NCBI RefSeq assembly: GCF_001938565.1
Contig: NZ_MSYM01000013.1
Location: 993,496 to 1,057,495 of the forward strand
Direction of reading: 5' to 3'
Source: Rhodoferax antarcticus ANT.BR
GTDB lineage: Bacteria; Pseudomonadota; Gammaproteobacteria; Burkholderiales; Burkholderiaceae_C
DNA: 64,000 nt
In this document: positions 1-8,862 of the stretch, piece by piece
Layout of the letters: every line of letters begins with the position of its first letter
How positions within the stretch are numbered: the first letter of the stretch is position 1
Notes under the pieces: generated by a model
What the model was told of the DNA's origin: nothing
The model's input: the letters and a program-made list of their open reading frames with translations, nothing else
Database searches by the model: none
Program-made: the position numbers and the translations under genes

Positions 1-227
1 GTTTTAAGACCTACGGTTGCGGCTCAGCGATTGCGTCAAGCTCACTCGTCACCGAATGGGTCAAGGGCAAGACGCTGGACCAGGCGGCCGCGCTTAAAAA
101 TAGCGAGATTGCCGAAGAATTGGCTCTGCCACCTGTCAAAATCCACTGTTCGATTTTGGCGGAAGACGCCATCAAGGCAGCGGTCAATGACTACCGCCAG
201 AAACACACTGACGCTCAAACCGCTTAA
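1..227 (+). CDS. iscU: IscU Fe-S scaffold, C-terminal fragment
   Basis: Open from the window edge in the frame starting at base 3; the TAA stop is at 225-227. The 74 visible residues contain YGCGSAIASSS and the conserved VKIHCSILAEDAI near the end, which carries the third cluster-ligand cysteine of IscU. IscU is the cytosolic scaffold on which IscS sulfur and iron build [2Fe-2S] clusters before hand-off by HscA/HscB. It lies 66 bases before iscA in the same direction, as expected for an isc operon. The upstream genes (iscR, iscS, start of iscU) are outside the window. Confidence 0.93.
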   Translation, partial: FKTYGCGSAIASSSLVTEWVKGKTLDQAAALKNSEIAEELALPPVKIHCSILAEDAIKAAVNDYRQKHTDAQTA

Positions 228-293
228 TTTCCCTTGCAACCCCTGGCCGAACCTGGCCGGGGCGTTGATCTGAATCAGAAACTTCAAGACATC

Positions 294-617
294 ATGCCTA
301 TATCGCTCACTGACAGGGCCGTTGCGCAGCTCGCCCGCTACCTCGCCAAACGTGGGCAAGGGGTGGGTGTGCGCCTCGGGGTCAAAACCACCGGCTGCTC
401 AGGCATGGCCTACACCCTGGAATATGTGGACTCTGTAGAAGATGAAGACATGGTGTTAGAGGCCCCAGGCGTCAAAGTGATCGTTGACCCGAAGAGCTTT
501 GTTTATCTGGATGGCACCGAGCTGGACTTTGCGCGCGAGGGCTTGAACGAGGGCTTCAAGTTCAACAATCCCAAAGAGAGAGACCGTTGCGGCTGCGGCG
601 AGTCTTTTCGTGTTTAA
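294..617 (+). CDS. iscA: IscA A-type Fe-S carrier
   Basis: 107 residues, the normal family length. The three conserved cysteines are visible: Cys35 in TTGCSGMAY and Cys99/Cys101 in RCGCGESF. A longer start at 234 would add 20 residues unlike the family; the ATG at 294 begins [10 protein letters not shown], a typical IscA N-terminus. The family takes clusters from IscU and delivers them to apo-proteins in the cytosol. The stop codon overlaps TTTAAAGC, the left edge of the palindromic element that separates it from hscB. Confidence 0.95.
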   Translation: MPISLTDRAVAQLARYLAKRGQGVGVRLGVKTTGCSGMAYTLEYVDSVEDEDMVLEAPGVKVIVDPKSFVYLDGTELDFAREGLNEGFKFNNPKERDRCGCGESFRV

Positions 618-735
618 AGCTACTGCGCGGCTGCCATGCGTCGTTGCACAGTGCTCGAAATCCTCACGTACTTGAAGTACGTTCCGGTTTCTGTGCGCCG
701 TGCGCCTAGCCTGACAGCCGCTCGCTACGCTTTAA
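618..735. repeat. REP-like palindromic element between iscA and hscB
   Basis: The stretch opens with TTTAAAGC (613-620) and closes with GCTTTAAA (729-736), with inner arms GCGGCTG / CAGCCGC and a central GTACTTGAAGTAC palindrome. It contains CCATGCGTCGTTGC and GCGCCTAGCCTGAC, both found again at 3604-3690. It can fold as one long hairpin in iscA-hscB mRNA just before the hscB ribosome-binding site. Confidence 0.7.
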
Positions 736-757
736 ATCACGAAAAGGACTGTTCAAA

Positions 758-1282
758 TTGAAATCTATCCAGTCTGACGACTTTGAGCTGTTTGAGCTGA
801 CGCAGCGCTTCGCGCAAGACCGTGCGCAGCTCGATGCGCGCTGGAAAGACCTGCAGCGCGAGGTGCACCCTGACAAGTTCGCCGGCCAGGATGCCGCCGC
901 GCAGCGCGTGGCCATGCAATGGTCGGTGCGCGTCAACGAGGCTTATCAGCGCCTCAAAGATCCGCTTAAGCGCGCTGCGTATTTGTGTGAACTCAATGGC
1001 GCGCCGGTCAATGCCGAAAACAACACCGCCATGCCTGCGGCATTTTTGATGCAGCAAATGCAGTGGCGTGAAGAGCTTGATGAGGCAAAGAGTGCTGAAG
1101 ATATTCAGCAAATCAGCCAACAAGTTCAGCTGGCACGGCGTGGCATGCTCGAAAATATAGAGCGCCTGATTGACCTGCAACACGCCTTTGACGAGGCAGT
1201 GGAGCAGGTTCGTGCGCTGATGTTTGTCGAGCGTTTTGAAGACGACGTCAACACCCGACTCGACCAGATTGAAACTTTTTAA
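758..1282 (+). CDS. hscB: HscB (Hsc20) J-domain co-chaperone
   Basis: 174 residues, normal for HscB. An N-terminal J-domain has the invariant HPD at residues 37-39 (EVHPDKF); an LCELNG-type linker and the C-terminal helical domain that binds IscU follow. HscB brings IscU to HscA and stimulates its ATPase. The start is a TTG at 758, preceded by GAAAAGGA about ten bases upstream; no ATG or GTG fits the homologous N-terminus [10 protein letters not shown]. It sits directly after a palindromic element and five bases before hscA. Confidence 0.95.
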   Translation: MKSIQSDDFELFELTQRFAQDRAQLDARWKDLQREVHPDKFAGQDAAAQRVAMQWSVRVNEAYQRLKDPLKRAAYLCELNGAPVNAENNTAMPAAFLMQQMQWREELDEAKSAEDIQQISQQVQLARRGMLENIERLIDLQHAFDEAVEQVRALMFVERFEDDVNTRLDQIETF

Positions 1283-1287
1283 GAACC

Positions 1288-3228
1288 ATGGCGTTACTCC
1301 AAATCTCTGAACCAGGCCAGACGCCTGATCCGCACCAGCGGCGCATTGCCGTGGGCATTGACCTGGGCACCACGCATTCTCTGGTGGCCTCTGTGCGCAG
1401 CGGCGTTGCCGAATGTTTGCCTGACAGTGAGGGCAGGGTGATCTTGCCTTCTGTGGTGCGCTACCTCAGCGGTGGCGGTCGCCAGATTGGCTGGGACGCG
1501 GTGGCCGACGGTGTGGCTGACCCGGTGAACACAATTGCCTCGGTTAAGCGCTTCATGGGTCGTGGCTTGAAAGATGTGGCGCTGGCAGGCAAGCTGCCGT
1601 ACCAGTTCGTGGACCACCCCGGCATGCTCGGCCTGCAAACCGTGCAGGGCGAAAAGTCTCCGGTGGAAGTGAGTGGTGACATTCTGGCCACGCTGCGCTA
1701 CCGCGCTGAAGACACCTTTAACGACGACCTGTACGGTGCAGTCATCACCGTGCCCGCCTATTTCGACGAGGCCCAGCGCCAGGCCACCAAAGACGCGGCA
1801 CAGCTCGCCGGACTGAATGTGCTGCGCCTGATCAATGAGCCCACCGCTGCGGCCATTGCCTACGGCCTGGACAACGCCGCTGAAGGCGTTTACGCAATTT
1901 ACGATCTGGGTGGCGGCACCTTTGATATCTCCATCCTGCGCCTGACGCAAGGCGTGTTTGAGGTGGTAGCTACAGGTGGTGACTCCGCCTTGGGTGGCGA
2001 CGATTACGACCACGCGCTGGCCGACTGGGTGTTGACGCAAATGGCTGAGCAATCGGGCGGCGCTACCAGTGCGTGCAGTAATCTGGGCGTTGAGCCCCAG
2101 TGCGCTACCAGTTGTGCCAACTACGATGTCTCGAACATCCGTAGTCCTACCGACAAAGCCGCGCTGAAAGCCGCAGCCCGCGCCTGCAAAGAAGCCTTGA
2201 CTGCTAGTGATGTTGTAGCTTTCGACGCCCTATTGACGGGGGCTAGAGTCACTTTTGACGTAAAGCGTTCAGACTTTGACGCTGCTACCACTGCCTTGAC
2301 CGCACGCTCTCTGAGCGCGGTACGCAAGGCGCTGCGCGATGCCAAACTCAGCGTCGAAGAGGTCAAAGGCGTGGTGATGGTGGGCGGCTCCACCCGCATG
2401 CCGCAGATTCAGCGTGCGGTGGGCGAGTTCTTTGGTCATGCGCCGCTGAATAACCTCAACCCTGACGAAGTCGTGGCCCTCGGTGCTTGCATTCAGGCGA
2501 ACCAACTGGCTGGCAACAACCCCGCCAGCGATCTGTTGCTGCTGGATGTGATTCCGCTGTCTCTGGGCGTGGAAACCATGGGCGGCCTGGTGGAGCGCAT
2601 TGTGTTGCGCAACGAAACCATTCCTACCGCCAAGGCACAAGACTTCACCACTTACATCGACGGCCAGACCGCTTTGGCCCTGCACGTGGTGCAGGGTGAG
2701 CGTGATCTGGTGTCTGACTGCCGCAGTCTGGCGCGCTTCACCCTGCGCGGCATTCCGCCAATGGCAGCTGGCGCAGCCCGCATCCGGGTGACCTTTACCG
2801 TCGATGCCGACGGTCTGTTGAGCGTGTCTGCGCTGGAGCAGGTCAGCGGGGTTGAGGCGCATATCACCGTCAAGCCCTCGTATGGCCTGGGTGATGAGTT
2901 GATCACCCGCATGCTGCAGGAAAGCTTTACTTCTGCTGAGAGCGACATGTTTGTGCGCGCCGTGGTTGAAGCCCGTGTCGATGCCGACCGCATGATTCTG
3001 GCGGCGCAGAGCGCGCTGGCCGCCGATGGCGACCTGCTCGATGCCGCCCAGCGCGGCGAGATCGAGCAGCTTATGCGCCAGGTGCGCGCCGCCTGCGACC
3101 TCGAAGACCCCGCCGCCATTGAAGCCATCACCGCCATGCTGGCCAAGGGCACCGAAGCCTTTGCCGCGCTGCGCATGAACCGTGGCATTCAGCGCGCGCT
3201 GTCTGGCAAAAATATCGAAACCGTCTGA
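1288..3228 (+). CDS. hscA: HscA, Hsp70-type Fe-S chaperone
   Basis: 646 residues. The Hsp70 signatures are present: [12 protein letters not shown], the [14 protein letters not shown] phosphate loop, [11 protein letters not shown], then the substrate-binding domain with the HscA-type [15 protein letters not shown]. HscA uses ATP to release clusters from IscU with HscB. It is about 25 residues longer than usual because of a segment near 2055-2140 (residues about 257-284) that contains four cysteines and an 11-base duplication, GCGCTACCAGT, at 2060 and 2102. A nearby stretch (2198-2256) resembles the dispersed repeat. The operon runs iscA-hscB-hscA-fdx. Confidence 0.95.
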   Translation: MALLQISEPGQTPDPHQRRIAVGIDLGTTHSLVASVRSGVAECLPDSEGRVILPSVVRYLSGGGRQIGWDAVADGVADPVNTIASVKRFMGRGLKDVALAGKLPYQFVDHPGMLGLQTVQGEKSPVEVSGDILATLRYRAEDTFNDDLYGAVITVPAYFDEAQRQATKDAAQLAGLNVLRLINEPTAAAIAYGLDNAAEGVYAIYDLGGGTFDISILRLTQGVFEVVATGGDSALGGDDYDHALADWVLTQMAEQSGGATSACSNLGVEPQCATSCANYDVSNIRSPTDKAALKAAARACKEALTASDVVAFDALLTGARVTFDVKRSDFDAATTALTARSLSAVRKALRDAKLSVEEVKGVVMVGGSTRMPQIQRAVGEFFGHAPLNNLNPDEVVALGACIQANQLAGNNPASDLLLLDVIPLSLGVETMGGLVERIVLRNETIPTAKAQDFTTYIDGQTALALHVVQGERDLVSDCRSLARFTLRGIPPMAAGAARIRVTFTVDADGLLSVSALEQVSGVEAHITVKPSYGLGDELITRMLQESFTSAESDMFVRAVVEARVDADRMILAAQSALAADGDLLDAAQRGEIEQLMRQVRAACDLEDPAAIEAITAMLAKGTEAFAALRMNRGIQRALSGKNIETV

Positions 3229-3254
3229 CGTCTTTGAGTTGACCTGAAACCGCC

Positions 3255-3593
3255 ATGCCCACCATCAAAATCCTGCCCAATGCCGAATACTGCCCAGAGG
3301 GCGCCGAGATATCGGCCCCAGCGGGCACCTCGATCTGTGAGGCGCTGCTGGACAACCACATCAACATCGAGCATGCCTGCGAGATGAGCTGCGCCTGCAC
3401 CACCTGCCACGTCATCGTCAAAGTTGGTTTTGAGGCGCTGGCGCCTTCTGAAGAAGAGGAAGATGACCTGCTCGACCGCGCCTGGGGTCTGCAACCCAAG
3501 TCGCGCCTGAGCTGCCAGGCGATACTGACGCAAAAAGACTTGGTGATTGAGATACCCAAGTACACCGTCAACCACGCCAAAGAAAACCACTGA
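3255..3593 (+). CDS. fdx: ISC-type [2Fe-2S] ferredoxin
   Basis: 112 residues with the ligand pattern Cys42-X5-Cys48-X2-Cys51 (ACEMSCACTTC) and the distal Cys87 (LSCQAIL), the adrenodoxin-like arrangement of the isc operon ferredoxin. It supplies electrons for cluster assembly on IscU. It starts 27 bases after hscA, so it is the next operon gene. No iscX follows; a REP-like element and dnaQ come next, so the isc operon appears to end here. Confidence 0.95.
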   Translation: MPTIKILPNAEYCPEGAEISAPAGTSICEALLDNHINIEHACEMSCACTTCHVIVKVGFEALAPSEEEEDDLLDRAWGLQPKSRLSCQAILTQKDLVIEIPKYTVNHAKENH

Positions 3594-3603
3594 ACCAGCG
3601 AGA

Positions 3604-3690
3604 AACAGCGCCATGCGTCGTTGCCGTGCTCACCGGGTATTGAACCCGGTTGCGCGCGGCGCCTAGCCTGACGCGGTTTTCGCTGGCCAG
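3604..3690. repeat. Second REP-like palindromic element
   Basis: It shares GCCATGCGTCGTTGC and GCGCCTAGCCTGACG with the element at 618-735, around a perfect small hairpin ACCGGGT-ATTGA-ACCCGGT at about 3631-3650. The outer parts AGCGAGAAACAGCG and GCGGTTTTCGCT are roughly complementary. It lies between fdx and dnaQ and could stabilise or end the isc transcript; no U-tract follows, so I do not call it a terminator. Confidence 0.65.
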
Positions 3691-3724
3691 TTGTTCAAAA
3701 GCTCTGCCAACCATCATCCCTGCC

Positions 3725-4441
3725 ATGCGCCAAATCTTCCTCGACACCGAAACCACTGGCCTGTCTGCCGACAACGGCGACCGCATCATTGAGATCGGCT
3801 GCGTGGAGATGGTCAACCGCAAGCTCACCGGCAACAACCGTCACCTGTATGTGAACCCTGGGCGCGACAGCCACGAAGAAGCGCTGAAGGTGCACGGCAT
3901 CACCAGCGAGTTTCTGAAGGACAAGCCCAAGTTTGCAGAAGTGGCGGACGACCTGCTGGCCTATCTGCAGGGGGCTGATGTGGTCATACACAACGCACCG
4001 TTTGACCTGGGTTTTCTGAATATGGAGTTTGCCCAGTTGGGCTACTCCACGGTGCAAGCGGTGGTGGCCAGCGTGACCGACACGCTGGTCATGGCCAAAG
4101 AGTTGTACCCCGGCAAACGCAATTCGCTCGATGCCCTGTGCGACCGGCTGGAGGTGGATAACTCCGGGCGCACCCTGCACGGCGCGCTGCTTGATGCCGA
4201 GCTGCTGGCCGACGTGTTCATCAACCTCACGCGCGGGCAAAACGTGCTGCTGATGGACGACAGCTCGGCCAACGATGCAGCAGGCAATGGTGCCCCACTG
4301 ATGGATCTGCGCGTCTTCAAATTGCCGGTTCTGACTGCCAACGAGCAGGAACTGGCCGCCCATGAAGCGGTGCTCAAACAGATCGACAAAGACAGCAAAG
4401 GCAAAACCGTCTGGCGGGTGCTGGAGCCAGCAGCTGCCTGA
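3725..4441 (+). CDS. dnaQ: DNA polymerase III epsilon subunit (proofreading exonuclease)
   Basis: 238 residues. DEDDh exonuclease motifs are visible: Exo I in FLDTETTGLSADNGDRI, Exo II around HNAPFDLGFLNMEF, and Exo III with HGALLDAELLADVF near residue 157. Epsilon is the 3'-5' proofreading subunit of the replicative polymerase core. The ATG at 3725 (MRQIFLDTE) matches the family; an upstream in-frame ORF to 3650 runs through the REP-like element and is not used. The C-terminal tail (LPVLTANEQELAAHE onward) is where the alpha subunit binds. Confidence 0.93.
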   Translation: MRQIFLDTETTGLSADNGDRIIEIGCVEMVNRKLTGNNRHLYVNPGRDSHEEALKVHGITSEFLKDKPKFAEVADDLLAYLQGADVVIHNAPFDLGFLNMEFAQLGYSTVQAVVASVTDTLVMAKELYPGKRNSLDALCDRLEVDNSGRTLHGALLDAELLADVFINLTRGQNVLLMDDSSANDAAGNGAPLMDLRVFKLPVLTANEQELAAHEAVLKQIDKDSKGKTVWRVLEPAAA

Positions 4442-4462
4442 GCCCGTTGGCTCGTTTTGTAC

Positions 4463-4476
4463 ACCGATGCATCGGT
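4463..4476. promoter_or_regulatory. Perfect 14-bp palindrome upstream of the TPP riboswitch
   Basis: ACCGATGCATCGGT reads the same on both strands. It ends just before CATAAT (4477-4482), a plausible -10 for the thiM transcript; TTTTGT at 4455-4460 is a weak -35. A palindrome inside a promoter spacer is operator-like, but a chance palindrome cannot be excluded and no second copy was seen here. Confidence 0.3.
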
Positions 4477-4486
4477 CATAATCCCC

Positions 4487-4572
4487 CCCGCTAGAGGTGC
4501 CGCCCGGTTGTGGTGGCTGAGAAATACTCTTAGAACCTGATCTGGGTCGTGCCAGCGTAGGAAAGCGTTTAC
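4487..4572 (+). ncRNA. TPP riboswitch (THI element)
   Basis: The conserved aptamer parts occur in order: CTAGAGGTGCC (4491-4501), GGCTGAGAAATACTCTTAGA (4515-4534), ACCTGATCTGGGT (4535-4547), then GCCAGCGTAGGAAAG (4551-4565). This is the canonical thiamin pyrophosphate aptamer, in the leader of thiM. About 40 bases separate it from the GTG start. I see no clear rho-independent terminator, so translational control is the likely mode, as is common for Gram-negative TPP switches. It would repress thiM and whatever remains cotranscribed (thiE, thiD) when TPP is high. Confidence 0.95.
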
Positions 4573-4613
4573 AAGCGTGCCGGGCTTGTGCCATCCAGAT
4601 CACCCTGAAACCT

Positions 4614-5465
4614 GTGTCTTTGTGGGATCTGTTTGTGACTCATCAACTTCAAGCTTCTGACCTCTGGGCCGACGTGCTGGCCGTGCGCAGCCAGCGCCCG
4701 CTGGTGCATTCCATCACCAATCTGGTGGTGATGAACTACAACGCCAACTGTCTGCTGGCCATGGGTGCCTCACCGGTGATGGCGCATGCGCATGAAGAGG
4801 TTTGCGGCATGGCCGCCATCGCGCAGGCGCTGGTGCTCAACATTGGCACGCTGGAGCCGTACTGGATCGAGAGCATGCGTCAGGCCCTGTCGGTGGCTGA
4901 AAAGCGAGGCATCAAAACCGTGCTCGACCCAGTAGGCGCGGGCGCTACCAGCTATAGAAATCAGAGTATTGCAGCGCTGCTGGCGCAGGCTAACCCGTCG
5001 GTGATTCGCGGCAATGCCTCGGAAATCATGAGTGTGGCGGGTGTCGCCGTGCAGACGCGCGGCGTGGACAGCGGCGCGGATGTGGCTGACTCGCTGCAAC
5101 CGGCGCGCGCGCTGGCGGCCAAAACCGGTGGTGTGGTGTGCGTCAGCGGTGAGGTCGACCATGTGCTGGACGCCAGCGGCCGCCACGCAAGTCTTTCCAA
5201 CGGCCATGAGTGGATGACGCGCATCACCGGCGTGGGCTGCTCGGCCAGCGCGTTGGTGGGCGCGTTTTGCGCGGTGCAACCCGACGCCTGGCGCGCCACG
5301 CTGTCAGCCATGGCCTATCTGGGTGTGGTGGGCGAGGTCGCCACCGAACAGGTCATGGCGCAAGGCAAAGGCGTGGGCAGCCTGCAGATCGCGCTGCTGG
5401 ACCAGCTGCAGCTGCTGGATCAGGCCACGTTTGAGCAACGTCTGAAGTTGGCGGTATCGGCGTGA
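4614..5465 (+). CDS. thiM: Hydroxyethylthiazole kinase
   Basis: 283 residues from the GTG at 4614; an in-frame GTG at 4635 (21 bases later) is an equally possible start. Ribokinase-like ThiM motifs: [20 protein letters not shown] near the N-terminus, [19 protein letters not shown] and the anion-hole/catalytic [15 protein letters not shown]. ThiM phosphorylates 4-methyl-5-(2-hydroxyethyl)thiazole in thiamin salvage; ThiE would then join the product with HMP-PP. Bases 4939-4972 (GCGCTACCAGCTATAGAAA onward) resemble the tail of the dispersed repeat, in frame. It is first in the riboswitch-controlled operon. Confidence 0.95.
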   Translation: MSLWDLFVTHQLQASDLWADVLAVRSQRPLVHSITNLVVMNYNANCLLAMGASPVMAHAHEEVCGMAAIAQALVLNIGTLEPYWIESMRQALSVAEKRGIKTVLDPVGAGATSYRNQSIAALLAQANPSVIRGNASEIMSVAGVAVQTRGVDSGADVADSLQPARALAAKTGGVVCVSGEVDHVLDASGRHASLSNGHEWMTRITGVGCSASALVGAFCAVQPDAWRATLSAMAYLGVVGEVATEQVMAQGKGVGSLQIALLDQLQLLDQATFEQRLKLAVSA

Positions 5466-5574
5466 TGGCTGACTTTTTGGTGCCCGCAAGTCGCGCCACA
5501 TTGCAGTGGTGTTCTTCCCCAGCGCCCAGCTTGTTGCCAGATGCGTCGTGGTGTGTGCCGCAGTGGGGGCGATC

Positions 5575-6078
5575 ATGACCATTGATTTGCGTGACGCGCT
5601 GCGCCTGTACCTGGTCACCGACCAGCAGGCTTTGCGCGGGCGCAGCCTCACCGATGTGGTGCTGCAGGCAGTGCAGGGCGGCGTGACCTGTGTGCAGTTG
5701 CGTAGAAAAAACCGCCAGCACGCGAGATTTTGTGGCCCTGGCTTGTGCCTTGAACGCGCTGCTGAAACCCTACCGCGTGCCGCTGGTGATCAACGACCGC
5801 ATCGACGTAGCCCTGGCCTGCGGCGCGCGGGGTGTGCATTTGGGCCAATCTGACATGCCGGCAGCGCAGGCCCGCCAGTTGCTGGCGCCCGAAGTGTTCA
5901 TTGGCCTGTCGGTCGAGTCGCCCGATGATGTGCGGCGCGCCGCTGTAGAGCCGGTGGACTATCTGGGTGTCAGCCCGGTATTTGCCACGCCGACGAAAAC
6001 CGACACCGCGCCGCCCTGGGGGCTGGCGGGTTTGCGCCAGGTGCGTACCATGACTGATTTGCCGCTAGTGGCCATCGG
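5575..6078 (+). pseudogene. thiE: Thiamin-phosphate synthase, 5' part (frameshifted, cut by IS)
   Basis: ATG at 5575 starts MTIDLRDALRLYLVTDQQAL, a ThiE N-terminus. At 5701-5706 the sequence CGT-A-GAA carries one extra A (5704) relative to the expected LREK codons, shifting the frame. The rest follows in the other frame: DFVALACALNALLKPYRVP, INDRIDVALACGARGVHLGQ, SVESPDDV, YLGVSPVFATPTKTD, LPLVAIGG. At 6078 the gene is cut by the IS21-family element. Joining 6078 to 9523 (one ATCGG retained) restores AIGGID. ThiE condenses HMP-PP with thiazole phosphate; this locus cannot encode the intact enzyme. The single A could be a sequence error; the IS insertion could not. Confidence 0.92.
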
Positions 6079-6292
6079 TGGGTATTCCGGTCGAGCGTGA
6101 CCGGTGATTCCGGTGATCGTGACCGATATCATTTCAGGAGCATGAAATCGGGATTCCGGTATCGTGACCGATGATTCCGATCTCGTGACCGGCCATTGCG
6201 GCGATCGTGACCGGTAGTTGACTGCACGGCAGATCACAGCGCAAACCCTCATCCACCCGGGCTAGTCTCGCGGGCTCCAACCAGGAACCCCG

Positions 6293-7936
6293 ATGCCGAC
6301 CCAACCCATGAAGATGCGCATGATCAAAGAAGCCTTACGCTACAAACTCGAACTCGGACACTCGCTTGAACGCACCGCCCGAGCCCTCAATATCTCTAAA
6401 GGCGTTGTCGCCAAATACGTCACGCTGGCCAAAGCAGCCGCCCTTGATTGGGCGCAGATTGCCGCCATGACGGAGCTCGAACTGCAAACGAGACTCCTGC
6501 ACGTAAAACCCAAAGCCAGTCCAAGCGCCATTGAACGTGCCGCTGCGCAGGTCTGTAACGGCAGTAACGGCAGTGACGACGCAAACGGCAGCAACACCCG
6601 CGATGACACCCTGTGTGAAGGCCCCATCCCCAGCAGCGGCCCCTTTGTACAACCCGACTACGCCCAAATGCACCGCGAGCTCAGCCGCAAAGGCATGACC
6701 CTGATGCTGCTGTGGCAAGAACACCAGGCCAACCACCTGCATGAGCGCACCCACCAGTATTCCCAATACTGCGAGAACTACCGGCGCTGGGCCAAAACCC
6801 TCAAGCGCTCCATGCGCCAAGTCCACAAAGCCGGCGAGAAACTGTTCGTCGACTTTGCCGGCCCCACCATTGGCATGAGCGATGGCAGGCGGGCCCACAT
6901 CTTTGTCTCAAGCGTGGGCGCCTCAGGCTACACCTTCGCCTTGGCCACCCCGGCTGAGAAGACCGCAGACTGGATTGAGGGCATGACCGGTGCGCTGCAC
7001 TACATGGGCTGTGTCTGCGCCTTGATCGTGCCCGATAACCCACGCGCCGTCATCGCTGTGCCTGATCGCTATGAGCCACGCGTCAATGACAGCGTGCTCG
7101 ACTTTGCCAGCCACTACGGCCTGACTGTGCTGCCCGCGCGTCCGCTTTCCCCACAAGACAAGGCCAAAGCCGAGTCGGCAGTGCAAGTGGTGGAGCGCTG
7201 GATCATGGCCAGACTGCGCCGTAGGGTGTTTGCCAGCGTGGCCGAAGTCAACCGGGCTATTGCGCCGCTGCTGACTGATCTGAATGCTCGACCCTTTCAA
7301 AAGCTGCCCGGCTCACGCCTGAGCGTCTTCACCGAAGTCGATGCCCCGGCCATGCAGGCCCTACCCCAGCAACGCTACGAGATGGCCAGCTTCAAGACGG
7401 TACGCGTGCATATTGACTACCACGTTGAAGTGGATCGCCACTACTACAGCGTGCCCCACCCATTGGTCGGGCAAAGTCTGGACGCACGCATCACCAAAAA
7501 TTGCATCGAACTGCTATACCGCAGCCAGCGCGTGGCCGCCCACGCCCGCAGTGACAAGGCTGGGCACTTTACGACGGTGGATGCACACATGCCAGCGGCG
7601 CACCTGGCTCACCGGGACTGGAGCCCACAGCGGCTCATTGACTGGGGTCTGTCCATTGGGGTGGCCACCGGTGGCCTGATTCAGAAGTTGCTCGAACAAT
7701 TCAAACACCCCGAGCAAGGCTACCGCTCCTGTCTTGGGCTGCTGGGCTTGAGCAAGCGCTACGGCAAAGACCGCCTGGAAGCGGCGTGCGCTCTGGCGCT
7801 GAGCCTGGGCACCTGCAGATACCGGCATGTCAAAGACATCTTGGCCAGCGGGCGCGATCGGGTCTTGCCGACGGTGACCCAGCAGTGGGTCAGTCCGGCG
7901 CATGACCACGTCAGAGGCGCGGGGTATTACCAATGA
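6293..7936 (+). CDS. istA: IS21-family transposase IstA
   Basis: 547 residues. An N-terminal helix-turn-helix (MIKEALRYKLELGHSLERTA.., NISKGVVAKYV) is followed by a DDE integrase core: Asp in KLFVDFAGPTIG, Asp in IVPDNPRAVI and Glu in KAKAESAVQVVERW. The C-terminal mini-Mu-like region includes HYYSVPHPLVGQSLDARIT. It recognises the terminal subrepeats and performs strand transfer together with IstB. The ATG at 6293 follows the left-end repeats. The stop overlaps the istB start (ATGA at 7933). The frame appears intact. Confidence 0.95.
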   Translation: MPTQPMKMRMIKEALRYKLELGHSLERTARALNISKGVVAKYVTLAKAAALDWAQIAAMTELELQTRLLHVKPKASPSAIERAAAQVCNGSNGSDDANGSNTRDDTLCEGPIPSSGPFVQPDYAQMHRELSRKGMTLMLLWQEHQANHLHERTHQYSQYCENYRRWAKTLKRSMRQVHKAGEKLFVDFAGPTIGMSDGRRAHIFVSSVGASGYTFALATPAEKTADWIEGMTGALHYMGCVCALIVPDNPRAVIAVPDRYEPRVNDSVLDFASHYGLTVLPARPLSPQDKAKAESAVQVVERWIMARLRRRVFASVAEVNRAIAPLLTDLNARPFQKLPGSRLSVFTEVDAPAMQALPQQRYEMASFKTVRVHIDYHVEVDRHYYSVPHPLVGQSLDARITKNCIELLYRSQRVAAHARSDKAGHFTTVDAHMPAAHLAHRDWSPQRLIDWGLSIGVATGGLIQKLLEQFKHPEQGYRSCLGLLGLSKRYGKDRLEAACALALSLGTCRYRHVKDILASGRDRVLPTVTQQWVSPAHDHVRGAGYYQ

Positions 7937-8799
7937 ACGCTGTCAATTCAGCTAGCCCAACCCCAACCCCAAACATTGCTCCAATCCAGAGCCCCCACAT
8001 CATGATGACCCAACAAACCCTGACCCAATTGCGCAGCCTCAAACTCAGTGGCATGGCCGATGCCTTGCAGGCGCAGATGGCCCAACCCAGCATGAGCGCC
8101 TTAAGCTTTGAGGAACGCTTGGGCCTGCTGGTGCAGCAGGAGAGCGCCAGTCGCGATGACCGCAGGCGTACCCGGCTGCTGAGTCTGGCGCACCTGAAGT
8201 ATCCGCAGGCCGCCATAGAGGATATCGATACCCGCACCGGACGCGGTATCGAGCGCAGTCAGATCACCAGTTTGGCCCTGGGTGACTGGGTCAAGACCGG
8301 CCACACGGTGATCATCACCGGGGCCACCGGCAGCGGTAAGACCTGGCTGGCTTGTGCGCTGGGGCAGTATGCGTGTCGGCGTGGTCACAGCGTCACTTAC
8401 CTGCGCACGCCCCGATTGGCTGAAGAGTTGCGGGTGCTCCACGGTGCGGGCAGCTTTGGCAAGTGGTTGTTGCAGTTGGCTAAGACGGACGTGCTGATTC
8501 TGGACGATTGGGCCCTGGCGACACTCGATGCCAGTACCCGGGCGGATTTGCTGGAGGTGATTGATGACCGGGCGGCCCACCGGGGCACGATCATCACCAG
8601 TCAATTGCCGGTAGAGCATTGGCATGGCTGGATTGGTGATGTGACGATTGCGGACGCGATGCTCGATCGGCTGCTTGAGCGCACGCACCGGATCACGCTC
8701 AAGGGGGAGAAGTCGCTGCGCAGTGTGGGAGCGAAGTCAGAGCAGAAATGCACTGCAGTGGCCAACGTCGCTGCCACAGCCCATGGTGAGGTGGTGTGA
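7933..8799 (+). CDS. istB: IS21-family helper ATPase IstB
   Basis: 288 residues from ATG 7933, coupled to istA by ATGA; an internal ATG-ATG near 8002 (MMTQQTLTQLRSLKLSGMA) is where most IstB proteins begin, so the first 23 residues may be an extension. AAA+ motifs: Walker A GATGSGKTWLACALG, Walker B VLILDDWAL, and the IstB-type TRADLLEVIDDRAAH..TIITSQLPVEHWH. IstB is the DnaC/DnaA-like ATPase that selects target DNA and activates IstA. Confidence 0.95.
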   Translation: MNAVNSASPTPTPNIAPIQSPHIMMTQQTLTQLRSLKLSGMADALQAQMAQPSMSALSFEERLGLLVQQESASRDDRRRTRLLSLAHLKYPQAAIEDIDTRTGRGIERSQITSLALGDWVKTGHTVIITGATGSGKTWLACALGQYACRRGHSVTYLRTPRLAEELRVLHGAGSFGKWLLQLAKTDVLILDDWALATLDASTRADLLEVIDDRAAHRGTIITSQLPVEHWHGWIGDVTIADAMLDRLLERTHRITLKGEKSLRSVGAKSEQKCTAVANVAATAHGEVV

Positions 8800-8827
8800 T
8801 GGCGAGCACCCAACAGCACTCAAAGTC

Positions 8828-8840
8828 GTTACGCAGTAAC
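8828..8840. promoter_or_regulatory. Operator-like palindrome GTTAC-N3-GTAAC, copy 1
   Basis: GTTACGCAGTAAC lies 22 bases before the start of the passenger gene, between istB and its ribosome-binding site GGAG. The same arms recur at 8996-9008 and 9142-9154. A site here could let a DNA-binding product repress its own gene. Confidence 0.5.
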
Positions 8841-8862
8841 ACCATAACCTCTGGAGTCAGTC

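Noticed and set aside
42-359. Many long antisense open frames opposite high-GC genes, for example across iscU/iscA, hscA, rho and relA.
   Set aside because: They mirror the codon structure of clear genes on the other strand and have Arg/His-rich sequences typical of GC-rich shadows.
6084-6215. Five spaced ATTCCGG..CGTGACCG units as a CRISPR-like array.
   Set aside because: Unit spacing is irregular and short, with no spacers of constant length; they are the IS21 terminal subrepeats mirrored at the right end.
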